Shown piece by piece: positions 1 through 6,092 of a DNA stretch of 45,769 nucleotides (the stretch's first letter is position 1; each line of letters opens with the position of its first letter). The stretch spans positions 1-45,769 of the forward strand of contig CADCPC010000043.1 of the NCBI GenBank assembly GCA_902803285.1, written 5' to 3'. The position numbers were made by a program, and so were the translations under genes. The notes beneath the pieces are model-generated. The model saw nothing but the letters and a program-made list of their open reading frames with translations. It had not been told where the DNA came from and made no database searches. Source of the stretch: an uncultured Erysipelotrichaceae bacterium (GTDB taxonomy: Bacteria > Bacillota_I > Bacilli_A > RFN20 > CAG-826).

Positions 1-1
1 A

Positions 2-175
2 GATCTATATTACCTTTTCTTAGCAAAAGACACCTTTGCGTTTGATGCTAAACAATATTTTATCGGCTATAACAAAGAACACAAAAGGTGCGCTTTAATA
101 TTTATTACTGAACATGGTTTAAGAAATGAGCCTGTACTAGGAATCGTTTCTCCTGGAGATGTATTTAATATTTAA
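2..175 (+). CDS. C-terminal fragment of an unrecognised protein
   Basis: An open frame enters from the left edge and ends at TAA 173-175, giving 57 residues that finish with ..GIVSPGDVFNI. I do not recognise the family. The fragment is hydrophilic, shows no membrane segment and contains no complete motif. After the stop an imperfect hairpin (GTCG-CCA / TGG-CGAC, about 180-197) may be a weak transcript end, though no T-run follows. The gene start and most of the protein lie outside the window, so function cannot be assigned. Confidence 0.5.
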   Translation, partial: DLYYLFLAKDTFAFDAKQYFIGYNKEHKRCALIFITEHGLRNEPVLGIVSPGDVFNI

Positions 176-197
176 TTAAGTCGTCCATAGTGGCGAC

Positions 198-213
198 AAA
201 TAATGCATTATTT
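198..213. promoter_or_regulatory. perfect 16-bp palindrome, possible operator
   Basis: AAATAATGCATTATTT reads identically on both strands. It lies 30 bp before the micro-lipoprotein ATG, in the spacer where its promoter should be. It is AT-rich, so chance occurrence is possible. Candidate regulator-binding site only. Confidence 0.25.
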
Positions 214-243
214 ACACAATAAAGTATAAAAGAGGCAAAGATT

Positions 244-339
244 ATGAAAAAAGGACTAATATTTGCTACCCTAACATGCACAATATCGATGGGCCTTGTT
301 GCTTGCAAACAAAACAAAATAGATCTAGTTAAACGCTAG
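244..339 (+). CDS. 31-residue micro-lipoprotein
   Basis: ATG 244 to TAG 337-339 encodes a 31-residue peptide. It begins MKKG, continues with a hydrophobic stretch (residues 4-20) and has a lipobox-like G-L-V-A-C with Cys at residue 21. If processed by signal peptidase II, the mature lipopeptide would be only 11 residues (CKQNKIDLVKR). A modest ribosome site (AGAGGC, about 231-236) precedes the ATG. The last codons form the 5' arm of the terminator at 321-348. It may be a degenerate lipoprotein gene, a genuine tiny lipoprotein, or a source of a signal-peptide-derived pheromone as known from enterococcal lipoproteins. The coding call rests on the lipobox and upstream site only. Confidence 0.5.
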   Translation: MKKGLIFATLTCTISMGLVACKQNKIDLVKR

Positions 340-348
340 ATCTTTTTT
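321..348 (+). terminator. intrinsic terminator overlapping the micro-lipoprotein stop
   Basis: Perfect 8-bp stem AGATCTAG (321-328) / CTAGATCT (336-343) with a 7-nt loop, followed by a T-run to 348. The TAG stop (337-339) is inside the 3' arm. Confidence 0.85.
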
Positions 349-371
349 ATATAAATCAATTTATATATTAG

Positions 372-400
372 TTGTGAGATACACACCTAGATGATATAAT
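372..400 (+). promoter_or_regulatory. promoter of the 29-residue hydrophobic peptide
   Basis: -35 TTGTGA (372-377), 17-nt spacer, -10 TATAAT (395-400) with an extended TG at 392-393. The predicted transcript starts near 407, giving a structured leader of about 75 nt before the ATG at 482. It is one of the best sigma-70-type matches in the window. Confidence 0.8.
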
Positions 401-430
401 GATATTGACAAAGCAAAGTCGTTAAAACTC

Positions 431-472
431 GGAACGGAAACCTCTCAGACTATAGAAATTATAGAAAGGAGG
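431..472 (+). promoter_or_regulatory. leader with alternative pairing that masks the ribosome site
   Basis: CCTCT (441-445) can pair with the ribosome site GGAGG (468-472), closing a hairpin whose inner stem is CTATAG (450-455) / TTATAG (459-464). The same segment 441-449 can instead pair over nine base pairs with TCTGAGGGG (610-618) in the 3' part of the transcript, and 432-438 pairs with 620-626. The two folds exclude each other. This resembles leader and 5'-3' pairing switches of type I toxin mRNAs. The pairings are read directly from the sequence; the regulatory role is inferred. Confidence 0.55.
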
Positions 473-481
473 CATCCCACA

Positions 482-571
482 ATGAAGGACGATTATAAAG
501 AGTTGATGAAACTCCTAAAAGCCACCTTACTTTGTCTTCTACTATGTCTAATTGGCTTGCTAATGAGATAA
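482..571 (+). CDS. 29-residue hydrophobic peptide, candidate type I toxin
   Basis: ATG 482 to TAA 569-571 encodes 29 residues. The N-terminus is charged (MKDDYKE), residues 11-28 form one hydrophobic helix rich in Leu and Cys, and the last residue is Arg. A very strong ribosome site, AAAGGAGG (465-472), lies 9 nt before the ATG. Length and layout resemble membrane-acting type I toxins such as TisB (29 residues), although I see no specific sequence family. Support for a toxin role comes from the surroundings: a consensus promoter, a leader that can hide the ribosome site, complementarity between leader and 3' tail, and a predicted opposing promoter just downstream. Alternatives are a leader peptide for the Xre-GNAT gene or a small membrane regulator. 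Confidence 0.6.
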   Translation: MKDDYKELMKLLKATLLCLLLCLIGLLMR

Positions 572-630
572 AAAAAGAAGCTCTCGATTAACCATAACCA
601 TTAAGTAAATCTGAGGGGCTCCGTTCTTCT
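570..630 (-). ncRNA. putative antisense RNA overlapping the toxin 3' end
   Basis: A minus-strand promoter at 637-645 would start a transcript near 630, running back over the 3' tail of the hydrophobic-peptide mRNA to a U-run (complement of A570-A576). A weak terminator stem is possible (AGAAG 630-626 with CUUCU 580-576, plus CUC/GAG). Its length, about 60 nt, and convergent overlap fit the TxpA/RatA and BsrG/SR4 arrangement. Existence is predicted only; the terminator is poor. Confidence 0.35.
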
Positions 631-636
631 GGTTAT

Positions 637-645
637 ATTATAGCA
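637..645 (-). promoter_or_regulatory. minus-strand extended -10 promoter
   Basis: On the minus strand TGCTATAAT is an extended -10 box (TATAAT complement 637-642, TG at 645-644). The -35 region is weak (TTCACT-like near 664-659). The core TTTGCTATAAT is shared with the minus-strand promoter at 19008. A plus-strand TATAAT (650-655) overlaps this spacer and may serve the Xre-GNAT gene. Confidence 0.5.
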
Positions 646-669
646 AATTTATAATGGAAGTGAATACTT

Positions 670-1458
670 ATGTCTAAAGAAACGATAGGAAAAAGAATTA
701 AAACATTTAGAAAAGAAAGAGGCCTTACTCAAGCTCAGCTCGCTAAAGATCTTGGCTATTCTCATAAATCAGTTATTACCCATATTGAAAAAGGCGAATC
801 TGAAATGTCTTATGAGAAGATGCTCCTTTTACTTCGCACTTATGCTGCTGACGCTAACGAATTATTTGATGTCCAAAGAATTGATAAGTTAATAGATGAG
901 CACAAAGAATATTTGGTTGATGAGCAAATTGCGTATTTAGCGAAATATTTTTGTAAAGACACCCCTGTTTTCATAAAAAAAGACATAGTTATTAAATATC
1001 AGGATGCACCTATTTATTTCCGTTATGTCAATAATCAAAATGATTTGATATATGTGCTATTTGATTGTGAATTAACTCCAGAACAAAAAGATCTTGTTAA
1101 TCCTCCTTCTTTTTCAATAGGAAGAGCGTTCCTTAAACCTAACTACAATTTCCCTTTTGTAATTTGTTTAAAGGAAAACGATCAAAGAATTGGGTTTGTT
1201 AATCTATCTAAATGGTTAGGAAAAGGTGACGCTTTTACTTGGAGCTTACTAATCGATAAAAAGTATCAAGGAAAAGGATATGGCAGAAGTAGTGCTGAAT
1301 TAGCGGTAAGAGTGTTAAAATCCATAAATAGTAAAAAGCACATTAAGTTAGCTACAAAGCAAGATAACTTAAAAGCACATAAGCTATATGAATCTTTAGG
1401 CTTTGAAAAAACTGAAGAACTAGATGGTGATGACTTAGTGTTTCAACTCAAAGACTAA
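670..1458 (+). CDS. Xre-type HTH regulator fused to a GNAT acetyltransferase
   Basis: The 262-residue protein has an N-terminal Xre/Cro helix-turn-helix (about residues 5-62, with LTQAQLAKDLGYSHKSV as recognition core) and a C-terminal GNAT acetyltransferase fold (about 140-262) with the acetyl-CoA loop YQGKGYGRS and the motif YESLGFEKT. The HTH would bind DNA and the GNAT domain would acetylate an unknown amine or protein. The ribosome site GGAAG (656-660) sits 9 nt before the ATG. The gene starts 98 bp after the hydrophobic peptide and could be read through from that promoter. Both domains are clear; target and DNA site are unknown. It may regulate itself and the small toxin-like locus. Confidence 0.8.
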   Translation: MSKETIGKRIKTFRKERGLTQAQLAKDLGYSHKSVITHIEKGESEMSYEKMLLLLRTYAADANELFDVQRIDKLIDEHKEYLVDEQIAYLAKYFCKDTPVFIKKDIVIKYQDAPIYFRYVNNQNDLIYVLFDCELTPEQKDLVNPPSFSIGRAFLKPNYNFPFVICLKENDQRIGFVNLSKWLGKGDAFTWSLLIDKKYQGKGYGRSSAELAVRVLKSINSKKHIKLATKQDNLKAHKLYESLGFEKTEELDGDDLVFQLKD

Positions 1459-1506
1459 CTATAGCAAAATAGACGTTCTCTAAATGAAGTGCCTTTTTAT
1501 TAATGT

Positions 1507-1535
1507 TTGTCATAATCTCAATTGTGTTATTAAAT
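1507..1535 (+). promoter_or_regulatory. possible promoter of the second GNAT gene
   Basis: TTGTCA (1507-1512), 17-nt spacer, TTAAAT (1530-1535). The predicted start near 1543 leaves about 12 nt before the ATG at 1555, with no ribosome site. Confidence 0.4.
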
Positions 1536-1554
1536 AATTGGTGAATTAATAATT

Positions 1555-1980
1555 ATGATTAAACCATTAATTAAAACCTATTCAAAACTCAATGAAGATT
1601 CTAGATACATAAGAACTACTGTTTTTGTTTTGGAACAAGGGTTTGAAGAAGAATTTGACACTATTGATGATAATGCAATTCATTTTGTTATGTATCTAGA
1701 TAACAAGTCAATTGCCACTGCAAGAATATATGTTGATAACAGCATTATTCATCTTGGTAGATTTGCGGTTTTAAAAGAATATAGGGCGTTAGGATATGGC
1801 AAATTATTGATAAACCATATCGAAGAATATGTTGCAAAGAAGTTTAATAATCCTTGCATAGAGTTATCTGCGCAAAAAAGAGCAATAGGATTTTATTCAA
1901 AATGTGGATATGTTACGCAAGGGGAATATTATCTAGACGAGGGCTATCCTCATATTAAAATGATTAAGTTTTTAAGATAA
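1555..1980 (+). CDS. GNAT-family N-acetyltransferase
   Basis: A 141-residue single-domain GNAT protein. The acetyl-CoA-binding motif A is visible around residue 75-95 (LGRFAVLKEYRALGYGKLL, with R/A-x-x-G-Y-G), and the C-terminal part has the AIGFYSKCGY motif common to the ElaA/YjcF-like branch. The N-terminal segment (VFVLEQGFEEEFDTID) resembles ElaA-type proteins that begin VF-V-EQ. Substrate is unknown. No ribosome site precedes the ATG; the mRNA may be almost leaderless. It is transcribed alone, between the Xre-GNAT gene and the alcohol dehydrogenase. Confidence 0.85.
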   Translation: MIKPLIKTYSKLNEDSRYIRTTVFVLEQGFEEEFDTIDDNAIHFVMYLDNKSIATARIYVDNSIIHLGRFAVLKEYRALGYGKLLINHIEEYVAKKFNNPCIELSAQKRAIGFYSKCGYVTQGEYYLDEGYPHIKMIKFLR

Positions 1981-1997
1981 CACACTACATATATTGT

Positions 1998-2017
1998 TAT
2001 AATTAGTATATCTAATT
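1998..2017 (+). promoter_or_regulatory. -10 box and small inverted repeat before the alcohol dehydrogenase
   Basis: TATAAT at 1998-2003 is followed immediately by the inverted repeat AATTAG (2001-2006) / CTAATT (2012-2017), placed at the expected transcription start. No good -35 box is seen. The repeat may be an operator or a small leader hairpin. Confidence 0.4.
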
Positions 2018-2033
2018 CTCAGGGGGCGCGATT

Positions 2034-3245
2034 ATGTGCTGGCTAATGAAAAAAGCGTGGTATCGCATTTGCCAAAAGGTTTTGAAATTTGGCATGTGTT
2101 TTATGGATTGGTCTGAACCTACTCTTCTTGAAGGAGAAGGAGCGGTTTTAAGACTTCCAAAATTTGTTAAAGACAAAGGCATAAATAAAGTTCTTGTTGT
2201 AACCGATAAAGGACTTATGGGTTTGCGTTTATTAGATCCAATGTTTAAGGAATTAGAAAAAGAAGGGCTTTCCTACATTGTTTTTGATGATGTTAAACCT
2301 AATCCAACCATCCCTAATATTGAAGCTTGTAAAGACGCTTATATAAATAATAAGTGTGAAGGTATTATCGCTTTTGGTGGCGGTTCACCTATGGACTGCG
2401 CAAAAGCGGCAGCAGCAAGAGTGGTAAAACCAAAACAATCAGTTCGTCAGATGAGAGGATATTTGAAAGTTCATAAGAAGCTTCCACCTTTCTTTGCAGT
2501 TCCTACTACAGCAGGAACAGGTTCAGAAACTACTTTAGCCGCAGTAGTGACAGATCCAGAAACCCATGAAAAGAATGCAATTTGTGACACATCATTGCGC
2601 CCTAAATACGCAGTGCTTGATCCTGTATTAACATTAGGACTGCCTCCTCATATCACCTCTACTACTGGTATGGACGCTTTAACTCATGCAGTGGAATCCT
2701 ATATTGGTAAGAGCAATGTTAAATCCACAATTAGATATGCTGAAGAAGCTACTATCTTAATTCATGACAATTTAGAGAAAGCATATCTAGACGGCAAAAA
2801 CATGGAAGCCAGAAATAATATGCTTAAGGCATCATTCTTAGCTGGCAGTGCTTTTACTAGAGCTTTTGTTGGTTATGTTCACGCAATTGCTCATAATTTA
2901 GGTGGCTTATATAACACTCCTCATGGACTTGCAAATGCAGTTATCTTACCTTATGTCTTAGAATGGTATGGTAGTTCCGTTTATAAACCTCTATCAAAAC
3001 TAGCAGATCTTATTGGTATCACTAAAGAAAATATGAGCAGCGAAGAAAAGGCTAAATTATTCATTAGTGAAATTAGAAGAATGAATAAGGCTATGAATAT
3101 TCCTGAGAAGTTTGATTTTATCAAAGAAGAAGATATTCCGACTTTAGTTGCTAGAGCCTTAAAAGAAGGTAATCCTGGCTATCCGGTTCCAAAAATTATG
3201 AAAAAGAAGGACTGCGAACAAGTGATTCGCTCTCTGATGGTGTAA
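2034..3245 (+). CDS. iron-containing alcohol dehydrogenase
   Basis: A 403-residue group III (Fe-dependent) alcohol dehydrogenase, reducing aldehydes or ketones with NAD(P)H. The nucleotide motif FGGGSPMDCAKA is near residue 115-127, followed by PTTAGTGSE and the metal-binding region GMDALTHAVESY and HGLANAVILP. The N-terminal part ending WSEPTLLEGEGAV is typical of a clostridial subgroup, so the ATG at 2034, preceded by AGGGGG (2021-2026), is a reasonable start. The next gene, a YhhN lysoplasmalogenase, begins 26 bp later and would generate a long-chain aldehyde that such an enzyme could reduce; this link is inferred. A second, different Fe-ADH lies at 43529. Confidence 0.9.
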   Translation: MCWLMKKAWYRICQKVLKFGMCFMDWSEPTLLEGEGAVLRLPKFVKDKGINKVLVVTDKGLMGLRLLDPMFKELEKEGLSYIVFDDVKPNPTIPNIEACKDAYINNKCEGIIAFGGGSPMDCAKAAAARVVKPKQSVRQMRGYLKVHKKLPPFFAVPTTAGTGSETTLAAVVTDPETHEKNAICDTSLRPKYAVLDPVLTLGLPPHITSTTGMDALTHAVESYIGKSNVKSTIRYAEEATILIHDNLEKAYLDGKNMEARNNMLKASFLAGSAFTRAFVGYVHAIAHNLGGLYNTPHGLANAVILPYVLEWYGSSVYKPLSKLADLIGITKENMSSEEKAKLFISEIRRMNKAMNIPEKFDFIKEEDIPTLVARALKEGNPGYPVPKIMKKKDCEQVIRSLMV

Positions 3246-3271
3246 AAATATATTATAATAGGTATATAGAT

Positions 3272-3982
3272 ATGTTTTATTTAATACCTCTATCGATTGG
3301 AATAGTTTTACTGGGTGTTTTTCTCTATTTTAGAGTGAAAGAAAAACGCGTTCTTGCTCTGATACTTAAAGGTTTAACATCTTTAATGTTTATTGCTACT
3401 GCAGTAGTTGCGTGGTTAACTTCTAAAAACCCAACTAGTTACTATGGCTTATTTGTTATAGCAGGATTATTCTTTGGCTTATTAGGAGACGTATTCCTAG
3501 ATTTGAAATACATCGTATTGTCAAAAGAAAAGATGTACACAATTCTTGGGTTCTGCGCTTTTGGAGTTGGCCATGTCTTCTTTACAACTGGTTTATTCCT
3601 TCATTTCTTTGACTTCACAAGAAGCGTATTGTTCATCATCATCCCTGTAATAGTGGCAGCTTTATTTGTAGTTATCTCATTACTAATGGAAGTATTTAGC
3701 AAAATTAGATACAAGGATATGAAGCCATTTGTTATTGGATATGGACTCATTCTATTCTTTACTGTTGCAATGTATTTCAGCGCTGCTATACAAGGTAGCT
3801 GGCAAGTAGTGCCAGTAGTTATTATGGCAGTAGGATTAGTGTTATTTGCCTTATCTGATTTGATTTTAAATAACACTTATTTTGCTCCTGGATTTAACAC
3901 TCCTGGATTTGTCATTTCTAATCACATTTTCTATTACGTAGCCCAATTTACCATAGCGGTTTCATTATTCTTTTTGTTCTAA
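3272..3982 (+). CDS. YhhN family membrane protein, lysoplasmalogenase
   Basis: A 236-residue membrane protein with about eight hydrophobic helices. The conserved acidic motifs of the YhhN/TMEM86 family are visible: GLLGDVFLDL (about residues 69-78) and ALSDLILNN near residue 192-200. Characterised members cleave the vinyl-ether bond of lysoplasmalogens, releasing a fatty aldehyde and glycerophospho-base. A TATAAT box at 3254-3259 may give a short-leader transcript of its own; otherwise it is cotranscribed with the dehydrogenase. A terminator follows at 4001. Plasmalogens are made by anaerobic bacteria and by animals, so either self or host lipid could be the substrate. Confidence 0.8.
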   Translation: MFYLIPLSIGIVLLGVFLYFRVKEKRVLALILKGLTSLMFIATAVVAWLTSKNPTSYYGLFVIAGLFFGLLGDVFLDLKYIVLSKEKMYTILGFCAFGVGHVFFTTGLFLHFFDFTRSVLFIIIPVIVAALFVVISLLMEVFSKIRYKDMKPFVIGYGLILFFTVAMYFSAAIQGSWQVVPVVIMAVGLVLFALSDLILNNTYFAPGFNTPGFVISNHIFYYVAQFTIAVSLFFLF

Positions 3983-4000
3983 TATTGTTGAAAACTAAGG

Positions 4001-4023
4001 AGCGGCCAAAGACCGCTTTTTTT
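4001..4023 (+). terminator. intrinsic terminator
   Basis: Stem AGCGG (4001-4005) / CCGCT (4013-4017) with a short loop, then a run of seven T. It ends the dehydrogenase-YhhN unit. Confidence 0.8.
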
Positions 4024-4027
4024 CTTG

Positions 4028-4056
4028 TTGTACAAATCTATTTTATAAGATAAAAT
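4028..4056 (+). promoter_or_regulatory. promoter of the GPH symporter gene
   Basis: TTGTAC (4028-4033), 17-nt spacer, TAAAAT (4051-4056). The predicted start near 4063 leaves a leader of about 28 nt containing the ribosome site AAAGGAG. Confidence 0.65.
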
Positions 4057-4090
4057 TTATTTACCGTTTTTTATAAAGGAGAAAATATAA

Positions 4091-5803
4091 ATGGGCTTTT
4101 TTAATGTAGGCGCCACTTATGAAGGAAACAAAGTTCCTAAACTTACAAAGTGGCTATTCCCATTATCAGGCATTTTTAGAGATGCCTGTTACGCTTTAGT
4201 TGGATCCTTCTTACTTCAATACGCTTTAAACAGTGGCGTTTTGAGCAGCGATCCTAACGTTTTTAAAGCACAATATGGCGTAATTACTGTTGCAATGATT
4301 ATTGCTCTTATTTGGGATGGTATCAACGATCCTATCATGGGCTTCATTGTTGAGAAATTCCGTTTCAAAAATCTAGGTAAATTCAAACCATGGATTTTAT
4401 TTGGCGCTATTGGTAATGCTATCGCAGTTGTTTGTATGTTTGTTATTAGACCAACATTTGCAAATGGTACAGCTAATGGTTGGGCATTCGTTGGTGTCAT
4501 GATCGCATTCTATTTCTTGTGGGATTTATTCTTCACTGTTAACGACATTGGTTATTGGTCAATGTTACCATCATTAACAAATGATGAACACGAAAGAGCA
4601 TCTATCACATCCTTAATGACAATTTCCGCTTCTATTGGTGGATTCATTATGACTGCTGGATGTATGTTACTTCCTACAATGTTTGCTCAATTGTCATCGG
4701 CGCAGATGTATATGATTTTGTCTATTGTGGTTGCATTCCTGTTCCTGCTATCGCAGGTTGCTGTCTTCCTGTTATGTAAAGAAAGAAGGATAGACCCTAA
4801 ACAAGAACAAGTTAGTGAAGAAACTCACTTCTTAGACTTATTTAAAGTGTTTGGCAAAAACAAAGAACTTAGAGTTGCTATTATCGGTATGTTCTTATAT
4901 TACTTAGCATCTGGTGTCTTAACTGGTGGTATCGGTTTGAATTTCTTCTACTTATCTCTTGGTTATGGATCAGGCCGTGGTGGATTGGTTTCTACAGTCA
5001 TCTCAGTTATGTACGTATTAGCTATGGTCATATCTCAAGCAATTTATCCAGTCATTGCTAAGAAGATGTCCAAACAAAAGATCTTAACTATGACATTTAT
5101 TATCCAAATGGTTGGATTTGCTGGATTCTTCCTCTGTTGCGTCCCACTATTTGGCGAGAATCCAATTGCTTATAATCCATTGCCTGAATTAGTAGACAAA
5201 AAAGCTTTCTTTAATTTTGACTTTGGCTGGGCATTTGGCGGAACAATGTTCATGTACTATTTATTCCCATTCATCTTCTTCTTTGGAATGGGTATGATGT
5301 ATCTAGCTATTATGGTTATGTTCCAAGACGCTATTGATTACAACGAATACAAATATGGTGAAAGAAAAGAATCTATCATTTCTGCTTGGAGACCATTAGA
5401 TGTTAAATTATCTTCCGCTCTCTTAAGAGGATTCCAATTCCTTATCTTCTTAGTTGCTGGATTAATGCCTGCTGTTACCGCTATTAGTGATGCTGAAAAC
5501 GTACATAATGCAAATACAGTTGCACATTTTGGAGATAAAGATTATTTCGATTACGACTTCGTCGATAATGTGTTAGCAGCAAAAGCAATGGCTGATTCAA
5601 ATATGTTGCGTATTGCAGGTATCTTAATTGTTGTTATTCTCGTTGCTTCAATTGTTGCTGCATGGTTATTAATGCACTTTGGTTATACAATCACCGAAGA
5701 AAAGCATCAAGAAATTGTTAACGAACTCGAAAAGAGACATAGAGAAGCTGAAATTGCAGCAGGCGAAACTCCTGAAGCACCAGAAGCTGAACCAATCTCT
5801 TAA
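4091..5803 (+). CDS. GPH (MelB-like) sugar:cation symporter
   Basis: A 570-residue polytopic membrane protein of the glycoside-pentoside-hexuronide family in the major facilitator superfamily. Recognisable features are the N-terminal W(D)GINDPIMGFIVEKFRFK loop region (about residues 76-94), the KFKPWILFGA segment, and the family signature QDAIDYNEYKYGERKE in the second half. About twelve membrane helices are present, and a hydrophilic, Glu/Ala/Pro-rich tail of about 40 residues faces the cytoplasm. It should import a sugar or glycoside with Na+ or H+; the substrate cannot be told. Ribosome site AAAGGAG (about 4075-4081) supports the ATG. It stands as a single-gene unit between two terminators, with no glycoside hydrolase nearby. 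Confidence 0.88.
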   Translation: MGFFNVGATYEGNKVPKLTKWLFPLSGIFRDACYALVGSFLLQYALNSGVLSSDPNVFKAQYGVITVAMIIALIWDGINDPIMGFIVEKFRFKNLGKFKPWILFGAIGNAIAVVCMFVIRPTFANGTANGWAFVGVMIAFYFLWDLFFTVNDIGYWSMLPSLTNDEHERASITSLMTISASIGGFIMTAGCMLLPTMFAQLSSAQMYMILSIVVAFLFLLSQVAVFLLCKERRIDPKQEQVSEETHFLDLFKVFGKNKELRVAIIGMFLYYLASGVLTGGIGLNFFYLSLGYGSGRGGLVSTVISVMYVLAMVISQAIYPVIAKKMSKQKILTMTFIIQMVGFAGFFLCCVPLFGENPIAYNPLPELVDKKAFFNFDFGWAFGGTMFMYYLFPFIFFFGMGMMYLAIMVMFQDAIDYNEYKYGERKESIISAWRPLDVKLSSALLRGFQFLIFLVAGLMPAVTAISDAENVHNANTVAHFGDKDYFDYDFVDNVLAAKAMADSNMLRIAGILIVVILVASIVAAWLLMHFGYTITEEKHQEIVNELEKRHREAEIAAGETPEAPEAEPIS

Positions 5804-5822
5804 TTAGTTATTAAGATTTATA

Positions 5823-5850
5823 GACCTCACTCAGTGGGGTCTTTTCTTTT
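5823..5850 (+). terminator. intrinsic terminator
   Basis: Eight-bp stem GACCTCAC (5823-5830) / GTGGGGTC (5834-5841) with a 3-nt loop and T-rich tail. It ends the symporter transcript. Confidence 0.85.
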
Positions 5851-5916
5851 ACTAAAAAATATTGAAGATAATTTGTTGATATTTTAAAAGCATTTCTATA
5901 CAATTTATCTTGCTCT

Positions 5917-5992
5917 GGGTCATTAGCTCATCTGGGAGAGCGCTTCCATGGCATGGAAGAGGTGGTCGGTTCGAGCCCGATATGATCCACCA
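5917..5992 (+). tRNA. tRNA-Ala (anticodon GGC)
   Basis: A full 76-nt cloverleaf with encoded CCA. Acceptor arms GGGTCAT (5917-5923) and ATGATCC (5982-5988) pair with one G-U; D stem GCTC/GAGC; anticodon stem CTTCC/GGAAG around the loop ATGGCAT, placing GGC at positions 34-36; T arm GTCGG-TTCGAGC-CCGAT. The GGC anticodon reads GCC and GCU codons. It is a lone tRNA followed by its own terminator. Confidence 0.95.
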
Positions 5993-6003
5993 GAATGAAT
6001 GCT

Positions 6004-6028
6004 AACTCTGATTTATCAGAGTTTTTTT
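6004..6028 (+). terminator. terminator of the tRNA-Ala transcript
   Basis: AACTCTGA (6004-6011) / TCAGAGTT (6016-6023) with a 4-nt loop and a run of seven T. Confidence 0.9.
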
Positions 6029-6057
6029 ATACTCTTATCGTTCTAATTTGATTATTA

Positions 6058-6086
6058 TTCACAATAGACAAAAAATAATTTATTAT
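6058..6086 (+). promoter_or_regulatory. promoter for a leaderless surface-protein mRNA
   Basis: TTCACA (6058-6063), 17-nt spacer, TATTAT (6081-6086), then 6 nt to the ATG at 6093. Standard -10 to start spacing would put +1 on the A of the ATG. No ribosome site is present, consistent with leaderless translation. Confidence 0.6.
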
Positions 6087-6092
6087 TTTATT

